Assembly: GCF_001426505.1 (NCBI RefSeq)
Contig: NZ_LMEV01000014.1
Span: 155,778 to 219,777 of the forward strand
Source: Variovorax sp. Root473
Lineage (GTDB): Bacteria > Pseudomonadota > Gammaproteobacteria > Burkholderiales > Burkholderiaceae_C
Length of the DNA: 64,000 nucleotides
Direction of reading: 5' to 3'
The position numbers and the translations under genes are program-made. Numbering within the stretch: position 1 is the stretch's first letter; the number at the start of each line of letters is the position of its first letter. Positions 54,085 to 63,866 of this stretch are shown piece by piece. The notes under the pieces were generated by a model that made no database searches, was not told where the DNA came from, and worked only from the letters and a program-made list of their open reading frames with translations.

Positions 54085-55275
54085 ATGCGTGAAGCCGTCA
54101 TCGTTTCTACCGCCCGCACCCCGCTCACCAAGGCGCACCGCGGCGAATTCAACATCACCTCCGGCGCCACGCTGGCCTCGTTCGCGGTGAAGGCCGCGGT
54201 CGAGCGCTCGGGCCTGGACCCGGCCCTGATCGAGGACGCGATCCTCGGCTGCGGCTACCCCGAAGGCACCACCGGCCGCAACATCGCGCGCCAGTCGATC
54301 ATCCGCTCGGGCCTGCCCATCAGCATCGCCGGCACCACCGTGAACCGCTTCTGCGCCTCGGGCCTGCAGGCGATCGCCATGGCCGCCGGCCGCATCGTGG
54401 TGGACGGCGCGCCGGCCATGATCGCGGGCGGCGTGGAGAGCATCTCGCAGATCCGCGGCCGCAGCCCCGGCGACGGTGGCGATCTCAGCCTGGACCCGTG
54501 GATCGTCGAGCACAAGCCCGAGCTGTACATGGCGATGATCGACACCGCCGACATCGTCGCCAAGCGCTACAACATCAGCCGCGAAGCCCAGGACCGCTTC
54601 TCCGCCGAGAGCCAGCGCAAGACCGAAGAAGCGCAACTGGCCGGCCGCTACAAGGACGAGATCGTGGCCTGCACCACCACGATGGCCGTGACCGACAAGG
54701 ACACCAAGGAGGTCACCCACCGCGAAGTCACCGCCACCGAAGACAACTGCAACCGCCGCGGCACCACCTACGAGGCGCTGGCCAAGCTCAAGCCCGTGAT
54801 GGGCGACGACAAGTTCATCACCGCCGGCAACGCCTCGCAGCTGTCCGACGGTGCTTCGGCCTGCGTGATGATGGAAGCGAAAGACGCCGAGCGCGCCAAC
54901 CTCAAGCCGCTGGGCGCCTTCCGCGGCCTGGCGCTGGCCGGCTGCGAGCCCGACGAGATGGGCATCGGCCCGGTCTTCGCCGTGCCCAAGCTGCTCGCGC
55001 GCCACGGCCTGAAGGTGCAGGACATCGACCTGTGGGAACTCAACGAAGCCTTCGCCTCGCAGTCGATCTACTGCCAGGAAAAGCTGGGCATTCCGTCGGA
55101 GCGCCTGAACGTGAACGGCGGCGCGATCTCCATCGGCCACCCCTTCGGCATGACCGGCGCGCGCCTCACGGGCCACGTGCTCATCGAAGGCAAGCGCCGC
55201 GGCGCGAAGTACGCGGTGGTCACGATGTGCATCGCCGGCGGCATGGGCGCCGCGGGCCTGTTCGAAATTTACTGA
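54085..55275 (+). CDS. Acetyl-CoA C-acyltransferase (beta-ketothiolase, PimB-like)
   Basis: The 396-residue thiolase has the nucleophile Cys90 ([11 protein letters not shown]), the NEAFA motif, His in [10 protein letters not shown] and the second Cys in [12 protein letters not shown]. It performs the thiolytic cleavage step after the bifunctional enzyme. It lies 31 bases downstream, in the position of pimB. Confidence 0.93.
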   Translation: MREAVIVSTARTPLTKAHRGEFNITSGATLASFAVKAAVERSGLDPALIEDAILGCGYPEGTTGRNIARQSIIRSGLPISIAGTTVNRFCASGLQAIAMAAGRIVVDGAPAMIAGGVESISQIRGRSPGDGGDLSLDPWIVEHKPELYMAMIDTADIVAKRYNISREAQDRFSAESQRKTEEAQLAGRYKDEIVACTTTMAVTDKDTKEVTHREVTATEDNCNRRGTTYEALAKLKPVMGDDKFITAGNASQLSDGASACVMMEAKDAERANLKPLGAFRGLALAGCEPDEMGIGPVFAVPKLLARHGLKVQDIDLWELNEAFASQSIYCQEKLGIPSERLNVNGGAISIGHPFGMTGARLTGHVLIEGKRRGAKYAVVTMCIAGGMGAAGLFEIY

Positions 55276-55293
55276 TTCATTGAGGAGTCCGCG

Positions 55294-56502
55294 ATGGACC
55301 TGAACTTCACGACCGAAGAAGAAGCCTTCCGCAGCGAAGTGCGCGCCTTCCTGGCGGCCAAGCTGCCCACGCGCCTGTCCGACAAGGTGCGCGGCGGCGC
55401 GATCCTGGACAAGGCCGACATGCAGGAATGGCACGCCGTCCTCAACGAACGCGGCTGGCTCGCCAACCACTGGCCCGAGCAGTACGGCGGCCCGGGTTGG
55501 ACCGCGGTCGAGAAGTTCATCTTCGAGAACGAATGCGCCCTGGCCTTCGCGCCACGCATCGTGCCCTTCGGCGTCAACATGCTGGGCCCGGTGCTCATCA
55601 AGTACGGCAACGAAGCGCAAAAGAGCTACTGGCTGCCGCGCATCCTGAGCGGCGCCGACTGGTGGTGCCAGGGCTACTCGGAACCCGGCGCGGGCTCCGA
55701 TCTGGCAGCAGTGAAGACCACGGCCGTGCGCGGCATCGACGCGCAGGGCGACCACTACATCGTGAACGGCCAGAAGACCTGGACCACGCTGGGCCAGCAC
55801 GCCAACATGATCTTCTGCCTGGTGCGCACCAACCGCGAGGCGAAGAAACAGGAAGGCATCAGCTTCCTGCTGGTCGACATGACCTCGCCCGGCGTGGAAG
55901 TGCGCCCGATCATCACGCTGGACGGCGAGCATGAAGTCAATGAGGTGTTCTTCTCCGACGTGCGCGTGCCCGCCGAGAACCTCGTGGGCGAAGAGAACAA
56001 GGGCTGGACCTGCGCCAAGTACCTGCTGACCTACGAGCGCACCAACATCGCGGGCGTGGGCTTCTCGGTGGCCGCGCTCGAACAGCTCAAGGGCATCGCC
56101 GCATCGCAGACCAAGAACGGCAAGCCGCTCGCCGAAGACCCGGCCTTCGCGGCACGCCTGGCGCGCGTCGAGATCGACCTGGAGAACATGAAGACCACCA
56201 ACCTGCGCGTGATCGCGGCGGTGGCCGGCGGCGGCGTGCCCGGCGCGGAAAGCTCGATGCTGAAGATTCGCGGCACCGAGATCCGGCAAGAGATTTCGTC
56301 GCTCGCGCGCCGCGCCATGGGCGTGTACGGCCGCCCCTTCGTGGCCGAGGCACTGCAGGACGGCTTCACCGGCGAGACCTTCGGCCCCGCCTACGCCAAG
56401 GCGGCCGCCTCGCGCTACTTCAACAACCGCAAGCTGTCGATCTTCGGCGGCTCGAACGAAATCCAGAAGAACATCATCTCCAAGATGATCCTGGGCCTGT
56501 AA
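55294..56502 (+). CDS. Acyl-CoA dehydrogenase, PimC-like large subunit
   Basis: The 402-residue FAD enzyme resembles pimeloyl-CoA dehydrogenase large subunit proteins by memory: WCQGYSEPGAGSDLAAVKT, NGQKTWTTLGQHANMIFCLVRT and DGEHEVNEVFFSDVRVPAENLVGEENKGWT. It introduces the 2,3-double bond and passes electrons to ETF. It is followed closely by a second, smaller homologue, so the two may form one heteromeric enzyme. Confidence 0.88.
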   Translation: MDLNFTTEEEAFRSEVRAFLAAKLPTRLSDKVRGGAILDKADMQEWHAVLNERGWLANHWPEQYGGPGWTAVEKFIFENECALAFAPRIVPFGVNMLGPVLIKYGNEAQKSYWLPRILSGADWWCQGYSEPGAGSDLAAVKTTAVRGIDAQGDHYIVNGQKTWTTLGQHANMIFCLVRTNREAKKQEGISFLLVDMTSPGVEVRPIITLDGEHEVNEVFFSDVRVPAENLVGEENKGWTCAKYLLTYERTNIAGVGFSVAALEQLKGIAASQTKNGKPLAEDPAFAARLARVEIDLENMKTTNLRVIAAVAGGGVPGAESSMLKIRGTEIRQEISSLARRAMGVYGRPFVAEALQDGFTGETFGPAYAKAAASRYFNNRKLSIFGGSNEIQKNIISKMILGL

Positions 56503-56513
56503 GGAGACATGCA

Positions 56514-57656
56514 ATGAACTTCGAACATTCCGAAGACCGGCGCATGCTGGCCGACAGCCTGAACCGCTTCATCGCCGAGCAGTACGCCTTCGATGCGCGC
56601 GACCGCATCGCGAAGTCGGCACACGGTTTCAGCAAGGAAATCTTCCAGAACTTCGCCGAGCTCGGCGTGATCGGCGCGCTGTTCAGCGAGACCGACGGCG
56701 GCTTCGGCGGCAGCGGCTTCGACATCGCCGTGGTCTTCGAGGCACTGGGCCGCGGCCTCGTGGTCGAGCCGCTGCTGGGCGCCGTGATGGTCGGCGAGGC
56801 GATCAGCGCCGCTGGCAACGACGCGCAGAAAGAGAAGATCGGCGACATCGTCAACGGCGTGACCGTGGCGGCCTTCGCACACGACGAAGCCGACACGCAT
56901 TACGAACGCACGCGCGTGGCCACCCAGGCCGAGCGCAGCGGCGACGGCTGGGTGCTCCAGGGCGCCAAGGCCGTGGTGCCGCAAGGCGAACAGGCCGACC
57001 TGTTCCTGGTGTCGGCCCGCGCCTCGGGCAACGTCGACGACGAAGCCGGCATCTCCCTGTTCCTCGTCCCCGCCAAGACCGCCGGCCTCACCGTGCGCGG
57101 CTGCCCCGCGATCGACGGGGGCCGCGTGGCCGAACTCACGCTCGACGGCGTGACGCTCGGTGCCGACGCGCTGCTGGGCGCCGAAGGCCAGGGTGCCGCC
57201 ACGCTGGAACGCGCCATCGGCCGCGGCGTGCTCGCGCTGTGCGCCGAAGCGCTGGGCGCGATGGAAGCCGCCAAGACCGCCACGCTGGAGTACCTGCGCA
57301 CGCGCAAGCAGTTCGGCCTCCTCATCGGCAGCTTCCAGGCCCTGCAACATCGCATGGCCGACCTGCTGCTGGAGATCGAACAGGCCCGCTCGGCCGTGAT
57401 CAACGCGGCCGCCGCCATCGACGGCAGCGACCGCGTGGCGCGCGAGCGTGCGCTGTCGGCCGCCAAGTTCAGCATCGGCCGCATCGGCGCACTGGTGGCC
57501 GAGGAAAGCATCCAGATGCACGGCGGCATCGGCATGACGTGGGAGCTGCCGCTGCCCCACTACGCCAAGCGCCTCGTGATGATCGATCACCAGCTCGGCG
57601 ACGAAGACCACCACCTGCAGCGCTACATCGCGCTCGGCAAGGAGCTGGCAGCATGA
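56514..57656 (+). CDS. Acyl-CoA dehydrogenase, PimD-like small subunit
   Basis: The 380-residue protein belongs to the acyl-CoA dehydrogenase family with a less canonical middle: FGGSGFDIAVVFEALGRGLVVEPLL, GAKAVVPQGEQADLFLVSAR, and a late QMHGGIGMTWELPLPHYAKRL. It pairs with the gene before it as in pimCD. The stop overlaps the next start (ATGA). Confidence 0.87.
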   Translation: MNFEHSEDRRMLADSLNRFIAEQYAFDARDRIAKSAHGFSKEIFQNFAELGVIGALFSETDGGFGGSGFDIAVVFEALGRGLVVEPLLGAVMVGEAISAAGNDAQKEKIGDIVNGVTVAAFAHDEADTHYERTRVATQAERSGDGWVLQGAKAVVPQGEQADLFLVSARASGNVDDEAGISLFLVPAKTAGLTVRGCPAIDGGRVAELTLDGVTLGADALLGAEGQGAATLERAIGRGVLALCAEALGAMEAAKTATLEYLRTRKQFGLLIGSFQALQHRMADLLLEIEQARSAVINAAAAIDGSDRVARERALSAAKFSIGRIGALVAEESIQMHGGIGMTWELPLPHYAKRLVMIDHQLGDEDHHLQRYIALGKELAA

Positions 57657-58468
57657 CCGACAAGACCGTGCTGATCTCGCAGGAAGGCGCCGTCCGCATC
57701 CTGACCAACAGCAACCCGGCCGCGCGCAACGCGATCACGCCCACGCTGTACGCCGAACTCTCCGCCGCGCTCACCGACGCGCAGAACGACCCCGAGGTGG
57801 GCGCCATCGTCTTCACCGGCGCGGGCGATTTCTTCTGCTCGGGCGGCGACCTGAACCTGCTGGCCAAGCGCCGCGAACTGCCCGAGGCCGAACGCCGCGA
57901 GAAGCTCGAAGGCCTGCACGACCTGATCCGCGCGATCCGCGACTGCGGCAAGCCCGTGATCGCGGCAGTCGAAGGCGGCGCGGCCGGTGCCGGCCTGTCG
58001 ATGGCGCTGGCCTGCGACATGCTGGTGTCGGCACGCGATGCGTTCTACACGGTGGCCTACGTCAAGGTCGGCCTCACGCCCGACGGCGGCGCCACGGCTT
58101 TCCTCGCGGAGTTCGTCTCGCGCCAGGTGCTCACCGAGCTGTGCCTCACCGGCGACCGCCTCACGGCCGAGCGCCTGCACGCGATGGGCGCCGTGAACCG
58201 CCTGACCGACAAGGGCGGCGCACTGGCCGAGGCCATCGCGCTCGCCGCCAAGGTGGCCACGGGCCCGCAGCGCGCGAGCGCACGCATCAAATCGCTATGC
58301 CGCCAGGCCCATCGCGCCACGCTCGAGGAACAACTCGAGGCCGAAGCGGTCTACATGGTGGCGTCGCAGGCCGACGCCGAAGCCGCCGAAGGCATCGGTG
58401 CCTTCCTCGGCAAGCGCAAGGCCGACTTCGTCGCGTTGCGCCGCTCGCCCAAGCCCGACGCGCCCTGA
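57653..58468 (+). CDS. Enoyl-CoA hydratase/isomerase family protein
   Basis: The 271-residue crotonase-fold protein has FFCSGGDLNLL (oxyanion region), VEGGAAGAGLSMALACDMLVS and AYVKVGLTPDGGATAFL. At the usual second catalytic Glu position it reads Asp/Gly-rich TPDGG, so it may be an isomerase or hydrolase rather than a hydratase. It is translationally coupled to the previous dehydrogenase gene. Confidence 0.87.
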   Translation: MTDKTVLISQEGAVRILTNSNPAARNAITPTLYAELSAALTDAQNDPEVGAIVFTGAGDFFCSGGDLNLLAKRRELPEAERREKLEGLHDLIRAIRDCGKPVIAAVEGGAAGAGLSMALACDMLVSARDAFYTVAYVKVGLTPDGGATAFLAEFVSRQVLTELCLTGDRLTAERLHAMGAVNRLTDKGGALAEAIALAAKVATGPQRASARIKSLCRQAHRATLEEQLEAEAVYMVASQADAEAAEGIGAFLGKRKADFVALRRSPKPDAP

Positions 58469-58544
58469 CGCGCCGCGCCCTTCCCTCGCCTGCGTGTGCA
58501 GATGCACAGCGGCGGGGGTGTTTCGTTTTCCTGGAGTTGTTCCC

Positions 58545-59753
58545 ATGCCCTCGCTGAATTCCTCGCTGCCGCTCGCCGGCGTTCGCGTGCTCGATCTGTC
58601 CCGCATCCTTGCCGGCCCGTGGTGCGGCATGGTGCTGGCCGACATGGGCGCCGAGGTGATCAAGGTCGAGCACCCGGGCCGCGGCGACGACACGCGCGAC
58701 TGGGGCCTGCGCGTGGGCAAGACCGAGACCGCCTACTTCAACAGCGTGAACCGCAACAAGCGCTCGGTCACCCTCGACCTGCAGACGCCCGAAGGCCAGC
58801 AGATCGCGCGCGACCTCGCCAAGCAGTGCGACGTGGTGTTGCAGAACTTCAAGTTCGGCGGCATCGACAAGCTGGGCCTGGGTTACGAACAGCTGCGCAA
58901 GGAGAACCCGGGCCTGATCTACTGCTCGATCTCGGGCTACGACCGCACCGGCCCCGAGGCCGCACGCCCCGGCTACGACCTCGTGGTGCAGGGCGAGGCC
59001 GGCCTGATGGCGCTCAACGGCGAAGCCAACCAGCCGCCGCTGAAGTTCGGCGTGGCCGCCGTCGACCTGTTCACCGGCATGTATTCGGCGCAGGCCGTGC
59101 TGGCCGCGCTCTACCAGCGCGAGAAGACCGGCACGGGCCGCCACATCGAGATGGCGCTGTTCGACTGCGGCCTGATGATCACCGCCTACTACGGCCTCGA
59201 AGCGCTGCTGATGGGCGAAGACCCGCCGCGCTACGGCAACTCGCACCCGTCGATCGTGCCCTACGGCGTGTTCGACGCGGCCGACGGCCCGCTGGTGATC
59301 ACCGTGGGCAACAACGCGCAGTTCTCGCGCTTCTGCACCGAGGTGATCGAGCGCCCCGACCTCGCAGCCGACGAACGCTTCAAGACCAACATCCTGCGCT
59401 CGGCCAACCGCGCCGCGCTGCTGCCCGAGTTGCACGCCGAGCTGGCCAAGCGCCCGCGCGCCGCGCTGCTCGACAAGCTCAACGCCTCGGGCATCCCCTG
59501 CGGCGAGGTGCTGGGCCTGCTGGAGGCGCTGAACTCCCCGCGCGCCACCGACGCCGGCCTGGTGACCAGGCAGCCTCACCCGGTGGCCGGCGAAGTCCAT
59601 GTGCTGGCGCCCCCCTACCGTTTCGATGGCGAGCGCCTGCCCGTGCGCAGCGCGCCGCCCACTTTGGGCGAAGGCACGCACGACGTGCTGAAGTCCCTGC
59701 TCGGCCTGTCGGATGAAAAGCTGGCAGCGCTGAAAACGAACGGCGTCGTCTAA
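58545..59753 (+). CDS. CaiB/BaiF-family (type III) CoA transferase
   Basis: The 402-residue family III CoA transferase moves CoA between carboxylates. LAGVRVLDLSRILAGPWCGMVLADMGAEVIKVEHP opens the protein, and the catalytic Asp is in GVAAVDLFTGMYSA. In this operon it could activate the substrate with CoA taken from succinyl-CoA or a product thioester. A 76-base gap separates it from the hydratase gene. Confidence 0.92.
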   Translation: MPSLNSSLPLAGVRVLDLSRILAGPWCGMVLADMGAEVIKVEHPGRGDDTRDWGLRVGKTETAYFNSVNRNKRSVTLDLQTPEGQQIARDLAKQCDVVLQNFKFGGIDKLGLGYEQLRKENPGLIYCSISGYDRTGPEAARPGYDLVVQGEAGLMALNGEANQPPLKFGVAAVDLFTGMYSAQAVLAALYQREKTGTGRHIEMALFDCGLMITAYYGLEALLMGEDPPRYGNSHPSIVPYGVFDAADGPLVITVGNNAQFSRFCTEVIERPDLAADERFKTNILRSANRAALLPELHAELAKRPRAALLDKLNASGIPCGEVLGLLEALNSPRATDAGLVTRQPHPVAGEVHVLAPPYRFDGERLPVRSAPPTLGEGTHDVLKSLLGLSDEKLAALKTNGVV

Positions 59754-59785
59754 GTAGGCAACGCCCGCACCCTGAAGAGAAGTCC

Positions 59786-60784
59786 ATGGCCTTTCCGTCT
59801 TTCCGTACCCCTCGCAATCCTGTTCGCCGCGCCCTGATCGCGCTGGCCCTCCCCCTCCTGGCCGGCAGCGCCTTCGCCCAGGCCTGGCCGACCAAGCCGA
59901 TCACGCTGGTCGTGCCCTTCCCGCCCGGCGGCCCGACCGACGTGGCCTCGCGCATCGTGGCGCAGAAGATGTCGCTGTCGCTCAAGCAGAACATCCTGGT
60001 CGACAACCGCAGCGGCGCCTCGGGCACCATCGGCGCGGCCTTCGCTGCCAAGGCCGCACCCGACGGCTACACCTTCGTGATGCTGGCCACACCGACGCTG
60101 CTGGCCTCGCACCTGTACGGCACCGTGCCCTACGACATCTTCAAGAACTTCACGCCCGTGGGCATCGTGTACGACCTGCCGATCGTGATGGTGGTGAACC
60201 CCAAGGCCCTGCCCGGCGTGAACGGTCTGCAGGACCTCATCGCCAAGGCCAAGGCAGACGGCGGCAAGCTCAACTACACGACCGCCGGCGCGGGCAGCTT
60301 CGGCCATCTGACGACCGAGCAGCTGAAGAACATCGGCAAGTTCGAGATGCAGCACGTGCCCTACCGCGGCAGCGCGCCGGCCGTGACCGACCTCATCGGC
60401 GGCCAGGTGCCGGCGATGTTCTCCGACCTCGTGGCCGTGATCCCGCACATCCGCGCCGGCACGCTGCGCCCGATCGCCGTGGGCTCCGGCAAGCGCGTGA
60501 GCCTGCTGCCCGACGTGAAGACCGTGGCCGAGCAGGGCTTCCCCGGCTTCGACGCCACCTCGTGGGGCGGCCTGCTGGCACCGGCCGGCACGCCGAAGGA
60601 CGTCGTCGACCGCATGAGCGCCGAGCTGAAGAAGGCGCTGGCCGACAAGGAAGTGCAGGACAAGCTGCAGAGCGTGGGCTCCTTCGCCGCCTACGGCACG
60701 CCGGAGCAGACCGCCACGCGCATGCGCCAGGACTTCGAGCGCTGGGGCAAGGTGATTCGCGACAACAAGATCACGAACCAGTAA
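59786..60784 (+). CDS. Tripartite tricarboxylate transporter receptor (Bug/TctC family)
   Basis: The 332-residue protein has a signal peptide (residues 1-32, ending AFAQ) and Bug landmarks [45 protein letters not shown] and HVPYRGSAPAVTDLIGGQ. It presumably binds the carboxylate degraded by the surrounding enzymes. No membrane partners are in the window. Confidence 0.92.
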   Translation: MAFPSFRTPRNPVRRALIALALPLLAGSAFAQAWPTKPITLVVPFPPGGPTDVASRIVAQKMSLSLKQNILVDNRSGASGTIGAAFAAKAAPDGYTFVMLATPTLLASHLYGTVPYDIFKNFTPVGIVYDLPIVMVVNPKALPGVNGLQDLIAKAKADGGKLNYTTAGAGSFGHLTTEQLKNIGKFEMQHVPYRGSAPAVTDLIGGQVPAMFSDLVAVIPHIRAGTLRPIAVGSGKRVSLLPDVKTVAEQGFPGFDATSWGGLLAPAGTPKDVVDRMSAELKKALADKEVQDKLQSVGSFAAYGTPEQTATRMRQDFERWGKVIRDNKITNQ

Positions 60785-60830
60785 GAGCCCGGGCCACGCG
60801 CCCGATCGGGGACACGACAGGAGGCAAGAC

Positions 60831-62768
60831 ATGACGACAGAGAACGACAAGAGCCACGCACCCTTCCGCCCCCGGTTTCCGGTGCGCGGGCTGGCCGATA
60901 TCCGCGCGCTCGAGGAAACGCCGCTCGCCGAAGCGCTCACGGTGCGCAGCACCTACGAGCTCTTTTGCAATTCCGGCGCGGCCTTCGGCGACAAGACCGC
61001 GCTGACCTTCCTGCGCAGCGGCAACCCGGCGGACGAGCCCATCCGCTGGTCGTACGCCGAGCTGCTCGCGCGCATCCACCAGACCGCCAACCTGCTGCAC
61101 ACGCTGGGCGTGGGGCCGCAGGATGCGGTCGCGGTGCTGCTGCCCGGCTGCCTCGAGTACCACCTGGCGCTCTGGGGTGGCGAGGCGGCCGGCATCGTGC
61201 AGCCGCTGAACCCGCTGCTGACCGACGAGAAGCTGGTCGCGCTGATGACCGCGGCACGCGCCAAGGTGCTGATCGCCTACGGCTCGGACAGCGAATCGGG
61301 CATGTGGTCGAAGGCGATGCGCCTGCGCGGCCAGGTGCCCACGCTGACCACCGTGCTGCGCGTGGCGCCGCACGACGAAGCGCCCGGCGCGGCCGGCACG
61401 CTGCCCGAGGGCGTGGCCGAGTTCGACGTGCTGCGCGCCGCGCAACCGAGCGACCGCCTCGTGAGCGGCCGCGACATCGCCCCCACCGACATCGCCGCCT
61501 ACTTCCACACCGGCGGCACCACGGGCGCGCCCAAGCTCGCGCGCCACAGCCACGGCGCGCAGGTGTTCACCGCCTGGGCCAGCGTGCAACTCGCGGGCAT
61601 GAACGAGCAGGGCATCTCGATCAACGGCTACCCGCTGTTCCATGTGGCGGGCGTGCTGCCGGCCTCGCTCTCGTCGCTGTCGGCGGGCGTGGAGGTGATC
61701 ATTCCGACGCCCTCGCTGCTGCGCAACAAGGAGGTGCTGGCCAACTACTGGAAGCTGGTCGAGAAGTACCGCCCCACCTCACTGTCGGCCGTGCCCACGG
61801 TGCTCGCCGCGCTGGCCAATGTGCCGCTGGACGGCGCCGACATCTCGTCCATCACCTACTGCCGCACCGGCGCCGCCGTGCTCGCACCCGAACTGGCCGC
61901 GCGCTTCGAACGCCTGTTCGGCCTGCACGTGCACGAGAGCCTGGGCATGACGGAGATGGCCGGCATCTCGACCATCACGCCGCCCGGCGTGGTCGGCCCC
62001 GCAGGCTGCGTCGGCTTCCGCCTGCCGTACGCGCAGGTGCGCATCGTCGCGCTCGACGAGAACGGCAACGCGAGCGACCGCGAGGTGGCGCCCGGCGAGA
62101 CCGGCATGGTGCTGTTCAAGTCGCCCAACGTGTTCTCGGGCTTCGTCGATCCGGCCGACAACGCCAGGGCCTTCACCGCCGACGGCTGGCTCGCGACCGG
62201 CGACCTGGGCTGGATGGACGCCGAAGAGCGCCTGCACCTCACGGGCCGCTCGAAGGACCTGATCATCCGCAGCGGCCACAACATCGACCCCAAGACCATC
62301 GAGGACGCGCTGGGCGCGCACCCGGCCGTGCAGCTGTGCGCCGCCGTGGGCGCCCCCGACGCCTACGCGGGCGAACTGCCCGTGATCTTCGCGACGCTGG
62401 TGCCAGGCGCCTCGGCCACCGAGGATGAGCTGCTGGCCTTCACCTCCGCGCGCGTCGACGAAGCGCCGGCCCGCCCCAAGTGGGTGTCGGTGATCACCAC
62501 GATGCCGATGACCAATGTCGGCAAGATCTACAAGCCCGAGCTGCGCGCGATGGCCGCGCGGCAGGTGGTGGCGGCCACGGTCGCCGAGGTCTGCACGGCA
62601 CTCGGCCTGAGCGATGCGGCACGGCCTTCAGTGACCACGGAAGGCGAAAGCCTCGTGCATGTGCAGATCGACGCCGCCGCAGCAGGCGCACAAGCCGCTG
62701 CATTGCAGGATCGGCTGCAGAAGGCCCTGGAGCCTCTGCCCTTCAAGACGCGCATCGCGCTGAAGTGA
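60831..62768 (+). CDS. Acyl-CoA synthetase (AMP-forming)
   Basis: The 645-residue ligase activates a carboxylic acid with ATP and CoA. It shows the P-loop-like motif YFHTGGTTGAPKLARHSH, the A5 region YCRTGAAVL with ESLGMTEMAG, the hinge GDLGWMDAEERLHLTGRSKDLI, and the C-terminal catalytic Lys in VGKIYKPELR. It is longer than the typical 540-residue enzyme. Substrate is presumably that of the operon. Confidence 0.92.
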   Translation: MTTENDKSHAPFRPRFPVRGLADIRALEETPLAEALTVRSTYELFCNSGAAFGDKTALTFLRSGNPADEPIRWSYAELLARIHQTANLLHTLGVGPQDAVAVLLPGCLEYHLALWGGEAAGIVQPLNPLLTDEKLVALMTAARAKVLIAYGSDSESGMWSKAMRLRGQVPTLTTVLRVAPHDEAPGAAGTLPEGVAEFDVLRAAQPSDRLVSGRDIAPTDIAAYFHTGGTTGAPKLARHSHGAQVFTAWASVQLAGMNEQGISINGYPLFHVAGVLPASLSSLSAGVEVIIPTPSLLRNKEVLANYWKLVEKYRPTSLSAVPTVLAALANVPLDGADISSITYCRTGAAVLAPELAARFERLFGLHVHESLGMTEMAGISTITPPGVVGPAGCVGFRLPYAQVRIVALDENGNASDREVAPGETGMVLFKSPNVFSGFVDPADNARAFTADGWLATGDLGWMDAEERLHLTGRSKDLIIRSGHNIDPKTIEDALGAHPAVQLCAAVGAPDAYAGELPVIFATLVPGASATEDELLAFTSARVDEAPARPKWVSVITTMPMTNVGKIYKPELRAMAARQVVAATVAEVCTALGLSDAARPSVTTEGESLVHVQIDAAAAGAQAAALQDRLQKALEPLPFKTRIALK

Positions 62769-62824
62769 CCGACTTGCTGCTTCTTCTTCGACACGATTTT
62801 CTGAAACCGAACGGGAGACAACCC

Positions 62825-63823
62825 ATGACCCATCAACCCTCGACCCGCCGCGCCCTGCTGTGCGCCGCCGCATCGACCGCCGCGCTGTTCGCGCTGGCCC
62901 CCGCGCATGCGCAGGCGCCCTACCCGAACAAGCCGATCCGCCTCATCGTGCCCTTCCAGGCCGGCGGTGCGACCGACGTGCTGGCGCGCGTGCTGGGCCA
63001 GAAGATGTCGGCGAGCATGGGCCAGCCCCTCGTGGTCGACAACAAGCCCGGCGCGGCCGGCATCATTGGCACCGACATGGTCGCCAAGGCCGCACCCGAC
63101 GGCTACACCATCGTGCTGTCGCTGAGCAACTCGCTCATGACCAACGAGTTCCTCTACGACAAGCTGCCCTACGACACGCAGCGCGACCTCACGCTGGTCT
63201 ACCAGATCGCGATGGCGCCGCTGGTGCTCGTGGTGCACCCGAGCGTGACCGCGAAGACCGGGTCCGAACTGCAGAAGTACGTCGTCGCGCACAAGGGCAA
63301 GGTCGCCTACGGTTCGTACGGCGTGGGTGCCTACCCCCACCTGGCCGGCGCGCACATGAGCCTCACGCAGCAGGCCGACATGAACCACGTCGCCTACAAG
63401 GGTGAGGCGCCGATGGTGCAAGACCTGATCGGCGGCCAGATCCAGATGGCCTACGCCAGCGCGCTCGCGGCCAAGCCGCACATCGACGCGGGCAAGCTCA
63501 AGGCCATTGCCGTGACTGGCGAGCGCCGCATGAGCACGCTGCCCAACGTGCCCACGATGGCCGAGCAAGGCCTGAAGGACGAGGCCTACCGCGTGACCGG
63601 CTGGCTCGCCATTGCCGCGCCCGCCAAGACGCCCAAGGCCATCGTCGATCGCATCGCCGACGAGGTGCGCAAGGCCACGCAGCAGCCCGACGTGCGCGAG
63701 CGCGTGGCGGCCATGGGCTTCGAGATCAAGGACAGCTCGCCCGAGCTCTTTGCCGCGGCCTGGAAGCAGGAACGTCCCGTGTGGGAGCGCCTCATCAAGC
63801 AATCGGGCGCCAAGCTCGAGTAA
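62825..63823 (+). CDS. Tripartite tricarboxylate transporter receptor (Bug/TctC family), second of the operon
   Basis: The 332-residue protein has a signal peptide (residues 1-30, ending AHAQ), [45 protein letters not shown] and [18 protein letters not shown]. It resembles but is clearly distinct from the receptor at 59786, so the two may bind different carboxylates or intermediates. Confidence 0.92.
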   Translation: MTHQPSTRRALLCAAASTAALFALAPAHAQAPYPNKPIRLIVPFQAGGATDVLARVLGQKMSASMGQPLVVDNKPGAAGIIGTDMVAKAAPDGYTIVLSLSNSLMTNEFLYDKLPYDTQRDLTLVYQIAMAPLVLVVHPSVTAKTGSELQKYVVAHKGKVAYGSYGVGAYPHLAGAHMSLTQQADMNHVAYKGEAPMVQDLIGGQIQMAYASALAAKPHIDAGKLKAIAVTGERRMSTLPNVPTMAEQGLKDEAYRVTGWLAIAAPAKTPKAIVDRIADEVRKATQQPDVRERVAAMGFEIKDSSPELFAAAWKQERPVWERLIKQSGAKLE

Positions 63824-63866
63824 CCCCTTTTTCCCTTTTCTTTTTTGTCATTCAAGAGGAACAGCC